DNA of 64,000 nucleotides from Flavobacteriales bacterium (GTDB lineage Bacteria; Bacteroidota; Bacteroidia; Flavobacteriales_F; PHOS-HE28): the NCBI GenBank assembly GCA_016788295.1, contig JAEUSY010000042.1, forward strand, positions 124,001 to 188,000, in the 5' to 3' direction. The first letter of the stretch is position 1; the number at the start of each line of letters is the position of its first letter. Position numbers and translations under genes: made by a program. Positions 9,910-17,369 of the stretch are shown here, piece after piece. The notes under the pieces were generated by a model. It saw only the letters and a list, made by a program, of their open reading frames with translations. It did no database searches and was not told where the DNA came from.

Positions 9910-10527
9910 ATGAAGAACGTAGTGATCGCAGCCGCTGTGGCGGCCCTTTTCATTGGTTGCGGAAGCAGCACCCGGTTGGTCACCAGTTGGCGCGACCCCT
10001 CGGTATCCGTGGAGGAGGGAAGCCTGAACAAGGTGCTCTTCGTGGCGCTGCTGAAGGACGAGGCCACACGACGTGCCGCTGAGGATGAACTGGTGGCGCG
10101 CAGCAAGGCACAGGGCGTGGCCTCCTACGCCTACTTCGGCAGCAACGTAGAGGCCATCAATGCGCCGGGCATGAACGATCGCATGATCAACGACGGTATT
10201 GATGGGGTGGTGATCATGCGCCTCGTGGACCTTACCAAGGAGCAGACCTACGTGCCGGGCACCGCGTATCCCGCGTACTACGCCTCGCCATATGGGTACT
10301 ACGGCTATGCGGCTCCCATGTATTACAACCCCGGCTATGTGCGCACCGATGTCACCTACACCATCGAAACGAACATCTACGGCACCAAGCAGGGCAAGCT
10401 CGTTTGGACCGGTACCACCAGCACGGTGAACCCGAGCGACCTCAGCACCACGGTGCGTGAGATCATGGAGGAGATCCACTGGAAGATGGTGAAGGAGGGC
10501 TTTCTCAGAAGGCCCTCGTCCAAGTAG
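9910..10527 (+). CDS. Lipoprotein of unknown function
   Basis: A 205-residue protein with a lipoprotein signal (lipobox FIGC, Cys17) and a mature part beginning STRLVTSWRD. The fold resembles small lipoproteins with a repeated strand-helix pattern (KVLFVALLKDEATRRAAEDE, then GIDGVVIMRLVDLTKEQTYV), a Tyr-rich insert around residues 116-140 (YYASPYGYYGYAAPMYY) and a C-terminal YTIETNIYGTKQGKLVWTG stretch, as in DUF4136-like lipoproteins. That family link is tentative. The Tyr/Gly-rich patch echoes the upstream secreted protein, and the 40-bp gap suggests co-transcription. The start was set at the ATG that begins the signal peptide; the longer frame upstream is not coding. Confidence 0.8.
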   Translation: MKNVVIAAAVAALFIGCGSSTRLVTSWRDPSVSVEEGSLNKVLFVALLKDEATRRAAEDELVARSKAQGVASYAYFGSNVEAINAPGMNDRMINDGIDGVVIMRLVDLTKEQTYVPGTAYPAYYASPYGYYGYAAPMYYNPGYVRTDVTYTIETNIYGTKQGKLVWTGTTSTVNPSDLSTTVREIMEEIHWKMVKEGFLRRPSSK

Positions 10528-10529
10528 GC

Positions 10530-11606
10530 TTACAGCCCTATCGCCGGAACGATCGGACGGATGTTGTGGAAGCGCCAACCGGCCGCAAGGCGTGCGCTGG
10601 CAATGCCGTTGCTGAGCTGTACGTCCGGTGTAACGTTGCCCGTGCTCAGGAAGCTGTATGCGGTGATGGCCGCATACCAGTCATCGCCCACATAACCCGC
10701 ACCAATGCGTGTTTCGGCGGTCAGTGCCGCGCTCCATCCAACGTTGAGCGAACTTCCTTCGGAACTGCCCAGCAGTTGTTGTTGTGCGCCGATGCCGGGC
10801 ACCAGCATCAGGTTAACGAAGCCACGGCCCCACAGGCTGAAGGTGTGCGTATAGCCGCCCGTTACACCCACCACCCAGCGCCGCACGCTGATCACGGTGG
10901 GTGGTGCTTCATAGAGTTCACGTTGATAAACGGGGATCAAGCTGCTGTCCACCGTGGTGCGTGTGAACCAGAAGGTGCCGCCCGCCACCCAGCTGCCCGC
11001 GCTGCGTTTCTGCCGTTCCATCTGCCACAGGGTGGCGGTGTGCGAATAGCGCTGCGTGTTGAAGCCCCTGCTCAAGGTGGCCATGTAGGTCACGGTCTCC
11101 ATGTCCGGGCGCTGGGGGTAGGGGTCGCCTTCGGCCCAGTCGGGATCCACCAACGTGGGGTCGTCCACATGAAAGCCCTTGCTGTACCGGAACGAGTTGC
11201 GGAACCACCACTTGCGGCCGGTGTACCCGAAGCCCAGGCCGCGGCTTTCGCTCTGCCCGCGCGCTTCGTCCACACTGCTCAGGCCGGGTATGCTGGCCGT
11301 ATACTCCACGCCCAGCCATTTGTAGTCCAGGGCAAGGCCGTATTGCACGGGCGAGTTGGTGTTCAGGTCCAGTTCATCGCCATCCGTGCGCGTCAGCGAA
11401 ACGTTGCTGCTCAGGTGCGCCATCACCGGGCTTATCACCAGGTCGTCGCGGTAGCTGGCTATGTAGGCCGTGTCGTAGTCGGGGCCCTTGGTGCTATCGC
11501 CGTTCAGCAGGTTTTTCAGGAACACGCTGAACTGCGCGTGCGAAGGGGTGCACAGCATGGCCCCGCACAGCAGCGGGAAAAGCACACGTGTACCCAAGGC
11601 CAACAT
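10530..11606 (-). CDS. DUF4421-like outer-membrane protein
   Basis: A protein of about 358 residues with a signal peptide (cleavage near SHAQFS) followed by alternating aromatic beta strands ending in an aromatic/hydrophobic segment, as expected of an outer-membrane beta-barrel. Features typical of the Bacteroidota DUF4421 family include DYDTAYIASYRDDLVI near the N-terminus and LGFGYTGRKWWFRNSFRYSKG in the middle. Function is unknown. The open frame extends 20 residues upstream to 11666, but the ATG at 11606 gives the better signal peptide and is used here. The gene converges on the upstream lipoprotein gene with only 2 bp between stops. Confidence 0.8.
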   Translation of the reverse strand: MLALGTRVLFPLLCGAMLCTPSHAQFSVFLKNLLNGDSTKGPDYDTAYIASYRDDLVISPVMAHLSSNVSLTRTDGDELDLNTNSPVQYGLALDYKWLGVEYTASIPGLSSVDEARGQSESRGLGFGYTGRKWWFRNSFRYSKGFHVDDPTLVDPDWAEGDPYPQRPDMETVTYMATLSRGFNTQRYSHTATLWQMERQKRSAGSWVAGGTFWFTRTTVDSSLIPVYQRELYEAPPTVISVRRWVVGVTGGYTHTFSLWGRGFVNLMLVPGIGAQQQLLGSSEGSSLNVGWSAALTAETRIGAGYVGDDWYAAITAYSFLSTGNVTPDVQLSNGIASARLAAGWRFHNIRPIVPAIGL

Positions 11607-11734
11607 CGGCCGCCAAGGTAGTTGCGCCGGTGCTCGGTGGCCCCAAGGTCCATGGCCGAGCAGCACACCATGGCCGGGAGCGCGGCTTCAGGCCCCCTCG
11701 GCAAAGCGGTTCAATGGTCCGCAGTGCCGAGCCC

Positions 11735-13024
11735 TCATTGCCTTTTGTTGCCAGCGCTCCCGGAGGTATGTATGGTGCCTGTTCCCTTGGTGGTGAGCTG
11801 CAATTGCGAACCGCTCTGCAGGTACACATCGCCGGTGCCCAGCAGGTCCACCTGGCCGCCCTGCCGCACCTTCAGTGCGTTCAGGTGTGCCGAGCCACTT
11901 CCTTGCAGCAGCACGTTCAGTTCATCGGTGCTTCCCGCCAGCGTGGCCTCGCCGCTGCCCAGTATGCTCAGGTCGCACAGGCCCTGCACGTTCACGTTGC
12001 GCGCGTAGATGCCGCCCGAGCCTTGCACCAGGGCCTTGATGGTACTCATGCGGTCCGCGTTCACCACCACGATGTTGCCAGAGCCCAGGGCGCTCATGTC
12101 CACCGTCTTTGCGGCCTTTATGGTCTCCACGGTAACATCGCCCGAGCCCTGCACCAGCAGTTCGAGCCGGTCCACCTGCTCTATGGTGCCCACCACCACC
12201 TGGCCCGAGCCAAGGGTCGTCAGGTCCAACCGGTCCGTTGCGGGTATGTTCGTTGCTGCGATCTGGCCCGATCCGCTCACCTTCAGGCCGCTCACCGTGG
12301 GCATGCGCACCAGGCAGCTCACGTTGTCCGCACGGTTGTTCCGGCCGTTCGTCTGCTGGTAACTGATCCGCAGCACGTTGCCATCAACACGTATGTCCAG
12401 CTTGTCCAGCAGGTCCTCATCACCAGTGGCCGAAACGGCGAACGGCCCGATCTCCACCACCACATCAACACTGGAGGTAAGGTGTACCTGCGTGAACCCC
12501 CGCAGCCCGAACTGGCGTTGGCCGTTCGTTCGCGTTACCATCGGTGGTGCATTGGGTGCGGGTGCAGGTGGTGCCTCGGCAGGTGTTTCAACCACCGGTG
12601 GCGTTGGGCCGTTGTCGGGGGCGGGTGTTCCCTGCGCATCATCCTTCACCGCCGCGGGCACGGTCGCCGTGTTCTCCGGCTTCTGTGGTTTCGCGGGTAT
12701 GTCCAGCACCACTGCTGGTGCCTCTTCCTCCACCGGCGGCATTTCCACGGTAACGGCGGGTGCCGCTGGCAGCTCGTTCAGGGCGGCGGTGGCCGTGGGC
12801 GCATCGCCACTGAACAGGTACATGCTGGTGGCTACGAGCAGGCTTGCGGAACTGGTCATGACAATGGTGTTGAGGTTGAACTTGAGGGTGTGGATGAGCC
12901 ACGCCATGGCGCCCATGGCCAAGGGGAATGCGGCCACCATGCGCTCCACTTGTTGGAGGCTTACTTCGGTGGGCAGCTCGCGCAATGCGGCCAGCGTGTC
13001 CTTGGGGTCTTCCGCGTGGTTCAT
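11735..13024 (-). CDS. Membrane-anchored GIN-domain (DUF2807) protein, partner of the ECF sigma factor
   Basis: A 429-residue protein. The first ~40 residues are soluble (NHAEDPKDTLAALRELPTEV) and are followed by a hydrophobic stretch around residues 35-70. A long Pro/Ala/Glu-rich linker (about 75-160) leads to a beta-helical GIN / head domain with the recurring motif GSG or LGSG (VSGSGQ, TLGSGQ, VQGSGD, ALGSGN, VQGSGG, ILGSGE), spaced about 20-22 residues apart. Its start overlaps the sigma-factor stop by 4 bp. That coupling and the short cytoplasmic N-terminus suggest a membrane-bound regulator of the sigma factor that senses something at the envelope, which is an inference. The GIN domain itself is of unknown function. 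Confidence 0.82.
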   Translation of the reverse strand: MNHAEDPKDTLAALRELPTEVSLQQVERMVAAFPLAMGAMAWLIHTLKFNLNTIVMTSSASLLVATSMYLFSGDAPTATAALNELPAAPAVTVEMPPVEEEAPAVVLDIPAKPQKPENTATVPAAVKDDAQGTPAPDNGPTPPVVETPAEAPPAPAPNAPPMVTRTNGQRQFGLRGFTQVHLTSSVDVVVEIGPFAVSATGDEDLLDKLDIRVDGNVLRISYQQTNGRNNRADNVSCLVRMPTVSGLKVSGSGQIAATNIPATDRLDLTTLGSGQVVVGTIEQVDRLELLVQGSGDVTVETIKAAKTVDMSALGSGNIVVVNADRMSTIKALVQGSGGIYARNVNVQGLCDLSILGSGEATLAGSTDELNVLLQGSGSAHLNALKVRQGGQVDLLGTGDVYLQSGSQLQLTTKGTGTIHTSGSAGNKRQ

Positions 13025-13587
13025 AGGAGCAGTGATCCAAGGGTTTGAAGCAGTTCCCTGTGCGTTGAGCGTGCGCGGCCTTCAAGCTGTCCGCGCAAGG
13101 CGGTGCGGGCACGGCTCACGCGGGTCTTCACGGCGTTCTCGTTGGTGCCTTGCAGCTCGGCGATCTCGGCCATGCTGAGGCCCGATACCTCGAAGAGCAC
13201 CAAGGCATCGCGCAGCTTATCGGGCAATTGGTCCATGGCGCGGTACAGGATGTCCACGTCCACCAGCACCTCGGCATTGGCACCACGCTCACGCAACCGC
13301 GCCGCCTGTTGCTCGGTGATGTCCGCCTGGCGTTTGCCAATGCGCCAATGGCTGGCGGCCCGGTTGCGCGCTGCACGCAACAGGTAGTGCAGCAGTTGGT
13401 CCTTTTGCCTGATGCGCTCGAACTGTTGGAAGGCGCTCAGCAACACGTCCTGCATCAGGTCCTGCGCGTCCATGCGGCCATAGGCCAGTGCCGAGCAGTA
13501 GCGCGCAAAAGGCTCGTGGCACTTTTGGTAGGCTTGCATGAACGCGGTGCGCGGGTCGTCGGTCACGGGTGTTCGGGCTGTTTGCAA
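13021..13587 (-). CDS. ECF RNA polymerase sigma factor (sigma-70 family)
   Basis: A 188-residue extracytoplasmic-function sigma factor. Region 2 covers about residues 15-85 (MDAQDLMQDVLLSAFQQFER carries the core-binding and -10 recognition part). Region 4 covers about 105-160, with the helix-turn-helix LSMAEIAELQGTNENAVKTR followed by SRARTALRGQL. Length and layout match RpoE-like factors. It redirects RNA polymerase to a regulon in response to envelope signals. The downstream GIN-domain gene overlaps by 4 bp and is the likely membrane partner. No classic zinc-binding anti-sigma domain is visible in the pair. Confidence 0.9.
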   Translation of the reverse strand: MQTARTPVTDDPRTAFMQAYQKCHEPFARYCSALAYGRMDAQDLMQDVLLSAFQQFERIRQKDQLLHYLLRAARNRAASHWRIGKRQADITEQQAARLRERGANAEVLVDVDILYRAMDQLPDKLRDALVLFEVSGLSMAEIAELQGTNENAVKTRVSRARTALRGQLEGRARSTHRELLQTLGSLLL

Positions 13588-13673
13588 AGGGATAGTCGCC
13601 GATGTGGACGAAAGGTTACACGACCTGGCAGGAAATTATTGAACGCAGGCCGGTACAGGTCAGTGATGTTCGG

Positions 13674-14465
13674 TCACTTGCCAATTTCAGCCAGTGCCGC
13701 CAGGTACTTGTCAATGTAAACCTCCAGGCTCCGCGCCTTGTATTGCATCACGTAGCGCGGGTGCTCCAGGGCCACCACCTTGTTGAACAGCCCGAGGCGT
13801 TCGTTCAATTTGCCGAAGTAGGCCGCGTTCTTGCCGGTGCCAATGATCAGCACCCGGTCCGTGCGCATGCCGCAATTCACCAGCGTGCGCAACCACTGCT
13901 CCACAAAGGGCGTCACGGCCTGCTCCAGTGCCTTGTCGTCGTAGTAGTTCAGGTTGATGGCGCTGCCGTTGGGACCGGACCTGCGCAGGTTCTCCTGCAA
14001 GGGACCCTTCGCAACATCGCGCTCTCCCGCAGGGTCCCCTGGTTCCTCGGGAGACCCGGCGGAGGTCTTCTTCACGAAGCCGAGCGGACAGATGGCATGC
14101 ACATACACCTGGCCGTAGAAGGTGTCCGGTCCGCCCGCAGCGCGCACCATGCGGTAGAAGAAGTCGCTGCTGGGCTCGTGTGTCCGCAGGCCGTTAACGG
14201 GTATGCCGAGGTCGCTTTCGCAGCGTTTGGTATCGGTGAAGGAGAGGCCTGTGCTGCCCGCACCCAGGCGCCCGGGATTGATGCCGAGCATCAGCGTGCG
14301 TGGTCTGTCATCACTGTAGTACTTGGTGTGGAACGTGGTGACAATGCGACGCACCTCATCGGCGTGCGGGCCGTTGAAGGGGTCCAGCACGTGTACGCCC
14401 TTGGGCAGCCTGGTGCCTGCAAGCGAGAAGGAGAGCACGTGCTGGAGGAGGCGGTCGGCGAGCAT
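13674..14465 (-). CDS. SMUG2-like uracil-DNA glycosylase family protein with an in-frame insertion
   Basis: Encodes 263 residues. The N-terminal half carries TLMLGINPGRLGAGSTGLSF, the glycosylase motif of the Bacteroidota SMUG2-like family (formerly DUF4918), followed by PSSDFFYRMV and VHAICPLGF. The C-terminal half carries VLIIGTGKNAAYFGKLN and LEHPRYVMQYK, with the conserved His before the helix. The enzyme should remove uracil or related damaged bases from DNA. An extra stretch of about 32 residues (from SAGSPEEPGDP to LRRSGPN) separates the two halves where relatives have a short loop. Its DNA contains a palindrome (14029-14060) related to the repeat family found elsewhere in the window. 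The frame stays open, so the protein may still be active. Confidence 0.85.
   Translation of the reverse strand: MLADRLLQHVLSFSLAGTRLPKGVHVLDPFNGPHADEVRRIVTTFHTKYYSDDRPRTLMLGINPGRLGAGSTGLSFTDTKRCESDLGIPVNGLRTHEPSSDFFYRMVRAAGGPDTFYGQVYVHAICPLGFVKKTSAGSPEEPGDPAGERDVAKGPLQENLRRSGPNGSAINLNYYDDKALEQAVTPFVEQWLRTLVNCGMRTDRVLIIGTGKNAAYFGKLNERLGLFNKVVALEHPRYVMQYKARSLEVYIDKYLAALAEIGK
14029..14060. repeat. Long relative of the 26-bp palindrome, inside a coding sequence
   Basis: Arms GCAGGGTCCCC and CGGGAGACCCGGC face each other around a short loop and resemble the arms of the dispersed palindromes (GCAGGGTCT / AGACCCTGC). This copy lies in frame inside the SMUG2-like gene and supplies part of a Pro/Gly/Glu-rich insertion. 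Confidence 0.55.
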
Positions 14466-14514
14466 GTGGCCAAGGTACTACGCGTGAAAGGGTTCGAATA
14501 CGGTGGACAACTAC

Positions 14515-14556
14515 TGACAAATGTCAAAAAAAGGATAATAGAGTCCGATATATTTG
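14515..14556 (+). promoter_or_regulatory. Crp/Fnr-type operator plus -7 element upstream of norC
   Basis: A perfect 12-bp palindrome TGACAAATGTCA at 14515-14526 is followed by TATATTTG at 14549-14556, which matches the Bacteroidota -7 consensus TAnnTTTG. Operator start to -7 start is 34 bp, placing the operator about -41.5 from the predicted start of transcription near 14562, as expected for class II activation. The same arrangement occurs before three other genes in the window. Confidence 0.75.
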
Positions 14557-14588
14557 CGCCCATGGAACGGGTCGGTGCTGGCGAGAAG

Positions 14589-15035
14589 ATGGGCGGTGGT
14601 CTGCGCTCGGTGCATCGTCGCCTCATCTTCTTCGTGCTGGTGGCCCTTTTTACTGTGCAGACCGGGTTGACGTGGACCAGTTCCACGCAGGTGGTATCGG
14701 GCCATGGCACATTGGATGCGGCCGCGTACCGGGGGCGTCAACTGTATCAGGAGTTCAATTGCACGGCCTGTCACCAGTTCTACGGTCTGGGTGGATACAT
14801 GGGCCCCGATCTCACCAACGTGACCCGCGCCAAGGGCAAGGGTGTCGCGTTCGCCAAGGGCATCATCCTGCACGGAACCCAGCGCATGCCTGCCATGGGC
14901 TTGACCTCGAAGCAGGCCGACGATCTGATCGCCTACTTGGATGCATGGGCGGCCAGTGGTACCTATCCAGTGCGTGCAGTGAACCTGACCCCTTGGGGTA
15001 CCTACCGCGAAATGCACACGAACAATGACCAGTGA
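14589..15035 (+). CDS. norC: NorC-like cytochrome c subunit of nitric oxide reductase
   Basis: A protein of about 148 residues with one N-terminal membrane anchor (residues 11-29) and a single c-haem site CTACH (Cys58-His62 from this start). A likely axial Met lies in the segment GTQRMPAMGLTSKQADDLIA. It should pass electrons to the NorB-like subunit, whose gene overlaps by 11 bp. The frame is also open from ATG 14562, but the predicted transcription start falls at about that base, so the ATG at 14589 is preferred. The gene opens the operon norC-norB-nadA-nadB. Confidence 0.88.
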   Translation: MGGGLRSVHRRLIFFVLVALFTVQTGLTWTSSTQVVSGHGTLDAAAYRGRQLYQEFNCTACHQFYGLGGYMGPDLTNVTRAKGKGVAFAKGIILHGTQRMPAMGLTSKQADDLIAYLDAWAASGTYPVRAVNLTPWGTYREMHTNNDQ

Positions 15036-16404
15036 CCGTAACGCCCGCTTGTTCGTGCTGTTGGGTGTGGGTGCGCTCTGGGCCGGTGCGTTATTCGGAG
15101 TGGTGGGGTCCTGGCAGCATGTGGTGCCAGGCATATTCGATGCGGTGCCCTTTGTGAAGGCGCGGCCCCTTCATGTATCGCTGGTGGTGGCGTGGATCTT
15201 CATGGTCGCGGTTGGAGGCGTGTACCATTACCTGCCGCAATTGGTAGGTGCGCCGTTGCATGCGCCTCGCCTGCTTCGCCTGCACTTGTGGTTGTGGGTG
15301 GCCACGGGTCTGGCCATTTTGGGCAGTTATGGCATGGGTCGCTTTGGTGGCCGTGAATACTGGGAGTTCCCACCTTGGCTGGGGGTCATGGTGGGTGGAT
15401 CGTGGCTGTTGCTCGTCTACAACTTCTTCCGTACGGTGTTCAAGTTGAAAGGACCATGGCCGGTCTATCTGTGGATGTGGGCCACGGGCATCGCCTTTTT
15501 CCTATTCACCTTTCTGGAGGCCTATACCTGGCTCTGGCAGCGGCCTGACGATAATGTGGTCCGTGACATGACGGTGCAGTGGAAAGCATACGGCGCCCTC
15601 ACCGGATCGTGGAACATGCTGGTCTATGGCACCTCCATGGTGGTGATGGAACGCATCAGCGGTGACCGCACGGTGGCCCGATCGAACACCGCGTTCCTGC
15701 TTTATGCCCTTGGATTCACCAACCTGCTTTTCGGCTGGGCGCACCATGTCTACCCGGTACCCTCAGCGCCATGGTTGCGTTTGTTGGCCTACGGTATCAG
15801 CATGACAGAGTGGATCATCCTGGCACGCATCATTCGCCAATGGCGACGTACGATGCAGGACGCTATCGGTCAGCGCGATCATGTGGTGCATCGTTTCCTG
15901 TATGCCAGTGAACTGTGGGTCTTCCTGAACCTGGGCCTTGCCCTGCTCATTTCGATCCCGGCCATCAACCTCTTTACGCACGGCACGCACATCACGGTGG
16001 CCCATGCCATGGGGAGCACCATCGGTATCAACAGCATGATCCTCTTCGCCTCGGTGTTCCACTTGGCTCACGGTGCGGGGAAGGAGCCTTTGCCGAACTC
16101 TACAAGCCTACGGTGGGGCTTTCGTCTATTCAATGGAGGGCTGATGCTGTTCTGGTTGAGCCTGATCGTTGCGGGTATGGTCAAGGGCTGGTACACGGTG
16201 ATGACGGACATGCCCTTTCAGCAGGTCATGGAGCGCGTGGTACCCTTCCTGGCCGCTTTCGCGGTGTGGGGTCTGGTGCTCTTTGCGGGTATCACCGTAT
16301 TGGCTTGGCAAGCCGTGCGTGCCCTATGGTGGAAGGCTTTTTGGGAGCGTGGTCGCCATTCTTCGGTCCCTGTCACATCACTTTCACCGACCAACTTGCC
16401 ATGA
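15025..16404 (+). CDS. norB: NorB-like haem-copper family subunit with altered metal ligands
   Basis: A 459-residue protein with about 12 membrane helices. Comparison with classical cNorB shows helix II His50 (RPLHVSLVV), helix VII His240-His241 (FGWAHHVYP) and helix X THGTHITVAHAMGS with His319, His322 and His327. Two deviations stand out. The helix VI region that should hold WxxHLWVEG (an FeB His and a Glu) reads VQWKAYGALTGSW, with no His and no Glu. The second low-spin haem ligand (His in AAHGHM) is replaced in VAHAMG, where a Met occupies the nearest position. The conserved look elsewhere, the overlap with norC and the regulatory box argue for a working variant reductase rather than decay. 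Exact activity is not proven by sequence. Confidence 0.85.
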   Translation: MTSDRNARLFVLLGVGALWAGALFGVVGSWQHVVPGIFDAVPFVKARPLHVSLVVAWIFMVAVGGVYHYLPQLVGAPLHAPRLLRLHLWLWVATGLAILGSYGMGRFGGREYWEFPPWLGVMVGGSWLLLVYNFFRTVFKLKGPWPVYLWMWATGIAFFLFTFLEAYTWLWQRPDDNVVRDMTVQWKAYGALTGSWNMLVYGTSMVVMERISGDRTVARSNTAFLLYALGFTNLLFGWAHHVYPVPSAPWLRLLAYGISMTEWIILARIIRQWRRTMQDAIGQRDHVVHRFLYASELWVFLNLGLALLISIPAINLFTHGTHITVAHAMGSTIGINSMILFASVFHLAHGAGKEPLPNSTSLRWGFRLFNGGLMLFWLSLIVAGMVKGWYTVMTDMPFQQVMERVVPFLAAFAVWGLVLFAGITVLAWQAVRALWWKAFWERGRHSSVPVTSLSPTNLP

Positions 16405-17369
16405 TCGGAACATCGGTCGTCAGCACCCCAACGCGCGTTGGAAATGCTGCTCTTGTTGAAGAGATAAAGGCGCTTAAGCGGGAGCGCAATGCCGTGTTGT
16501 TGGCCCATTATTACCAGACCCCGGATATCCAGGAACTGGCCGATGTGGTGGGCGACAGCCTTGCGCTTGCTCAAGCCGCGGATCGCACCGGTGCTGATAC
16601 CATCCTGTTCGCAGGCGTGCATTTCATGGCGGAGACGGCGAAGATCCTGAACCCTGGACGAAAAGTGTTGGTGCCTGATCCACATGCCGGATGCTCCCTG
16701 GCCGATAGTACGCCTGCTGAAGCTTTCGCGGATCTGCTCCGCCGTCATCCGGATCATCTGGTGGTAAGCTATATCAACTGCAGCGCGGCCGTGAAGGCCA
16801 TGAGCGACATCATCTGTACAAGCAGCAACGCGGTGCGTGTGGTGAATAGCCTGCCCAAGGACCGCCGGATCATCTTCGCTCCTGACAAGCATCTGGGTGC
16901 TTACGTGCAGCGCGTAACGGGTCGTGATCTTATGTTGTGGGATGGTGTTTGCGAGGTCCATGTGGACATCAGTATCGACAAGCTGCGTCTGCTGATGGGC
17001 AAGTACCCGGATGCCAGGCTCATCGCACATCCGGAGTGTCCACAGCACATCCTGGACGAGGCGGACCATGTCGGGTCCACTGCATCGCTGCTTGAATTCG
17101 TTCAACGGGACAATGGTCAGCGGTTCATCGTGGCCACGGAGGTCGGTATACTGCATCGTATGCGAGCCGCTGTTCCGCAAAAGGAGTTGATCCCGGCACC
17201 GGTGCACGCGGATAATGCCTGTGCCTGTAGCGAGTGTCCCTATATGAAGTTGAACACGTTGGAGAAGGTGCGTGATGCGCTTCGCGATGGGTGCCCTGAG
17301 GTGGTGCTGCCCGAGAACGTGCGCTTAGGAGCCGAACGCGCGCTCCGACGCATGCTGGCATTGGGATGA
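16401..17369 (+). CDS. nadA: Quinolinate synthase
   Basis: A 322-residue NadA that condenses iminoaspartate with dihydroxyacetone phosphate to quinolinate, the second step of de novo NAD synthesis. The fold motifs VLLAHYYQTPDIQELAD near the start and FIVATEVGILHRM near the end are typical. Candidate [4Fe-4S] ligands are Cys127 (INCSAA), Cys213 (HPECPQ) and one of Cys274/276/279 in CACSEC. The ATG overlaps the stop of the NorB-like gene (ATGA), and its own stop overlaps nadB the same way, so the NAD genes are translationally coupled to the nitric oxide reductase genes. The Fe-S cluster of NadA enzymes is sensitive to oxidants, which makes the pairing notable. Confidence 0.95.
   Translation: MIGTSVVSTPTRVGNAALVEEIKALKRERNAVLLAHYYQTPDIQELADVVGDSLALAQAADRTGADTILFAGVHFMAETAKILNPGRKVLVPDPHAGCSLADSTPAEAFADLLRRHPDHLVVSYINCSAAVKAMSDIICTSSNAVRVVNSLPKDRRIIFAPDKHLGAYVQRVTGRDLMLWDGVCEVHVDISIDKLRLLMGKYPDARLIAHPECPQHILDEADHVGSTASLLEFVQRDNGQRFIVATEVGILHRMRAAVPQKELIPAPVHADNACACSECPYMKLNTLEKVRDALRDGCPEVVLPENVRLGAERALRRMLALG

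Noticed and set aside
13655-13680. GGTCAGTGATGTTCGGTCAC as an operator near the sigma-factor gene.
   Set aside because: Half-site orientation and spacing do not fit the 12-bp palindrome.
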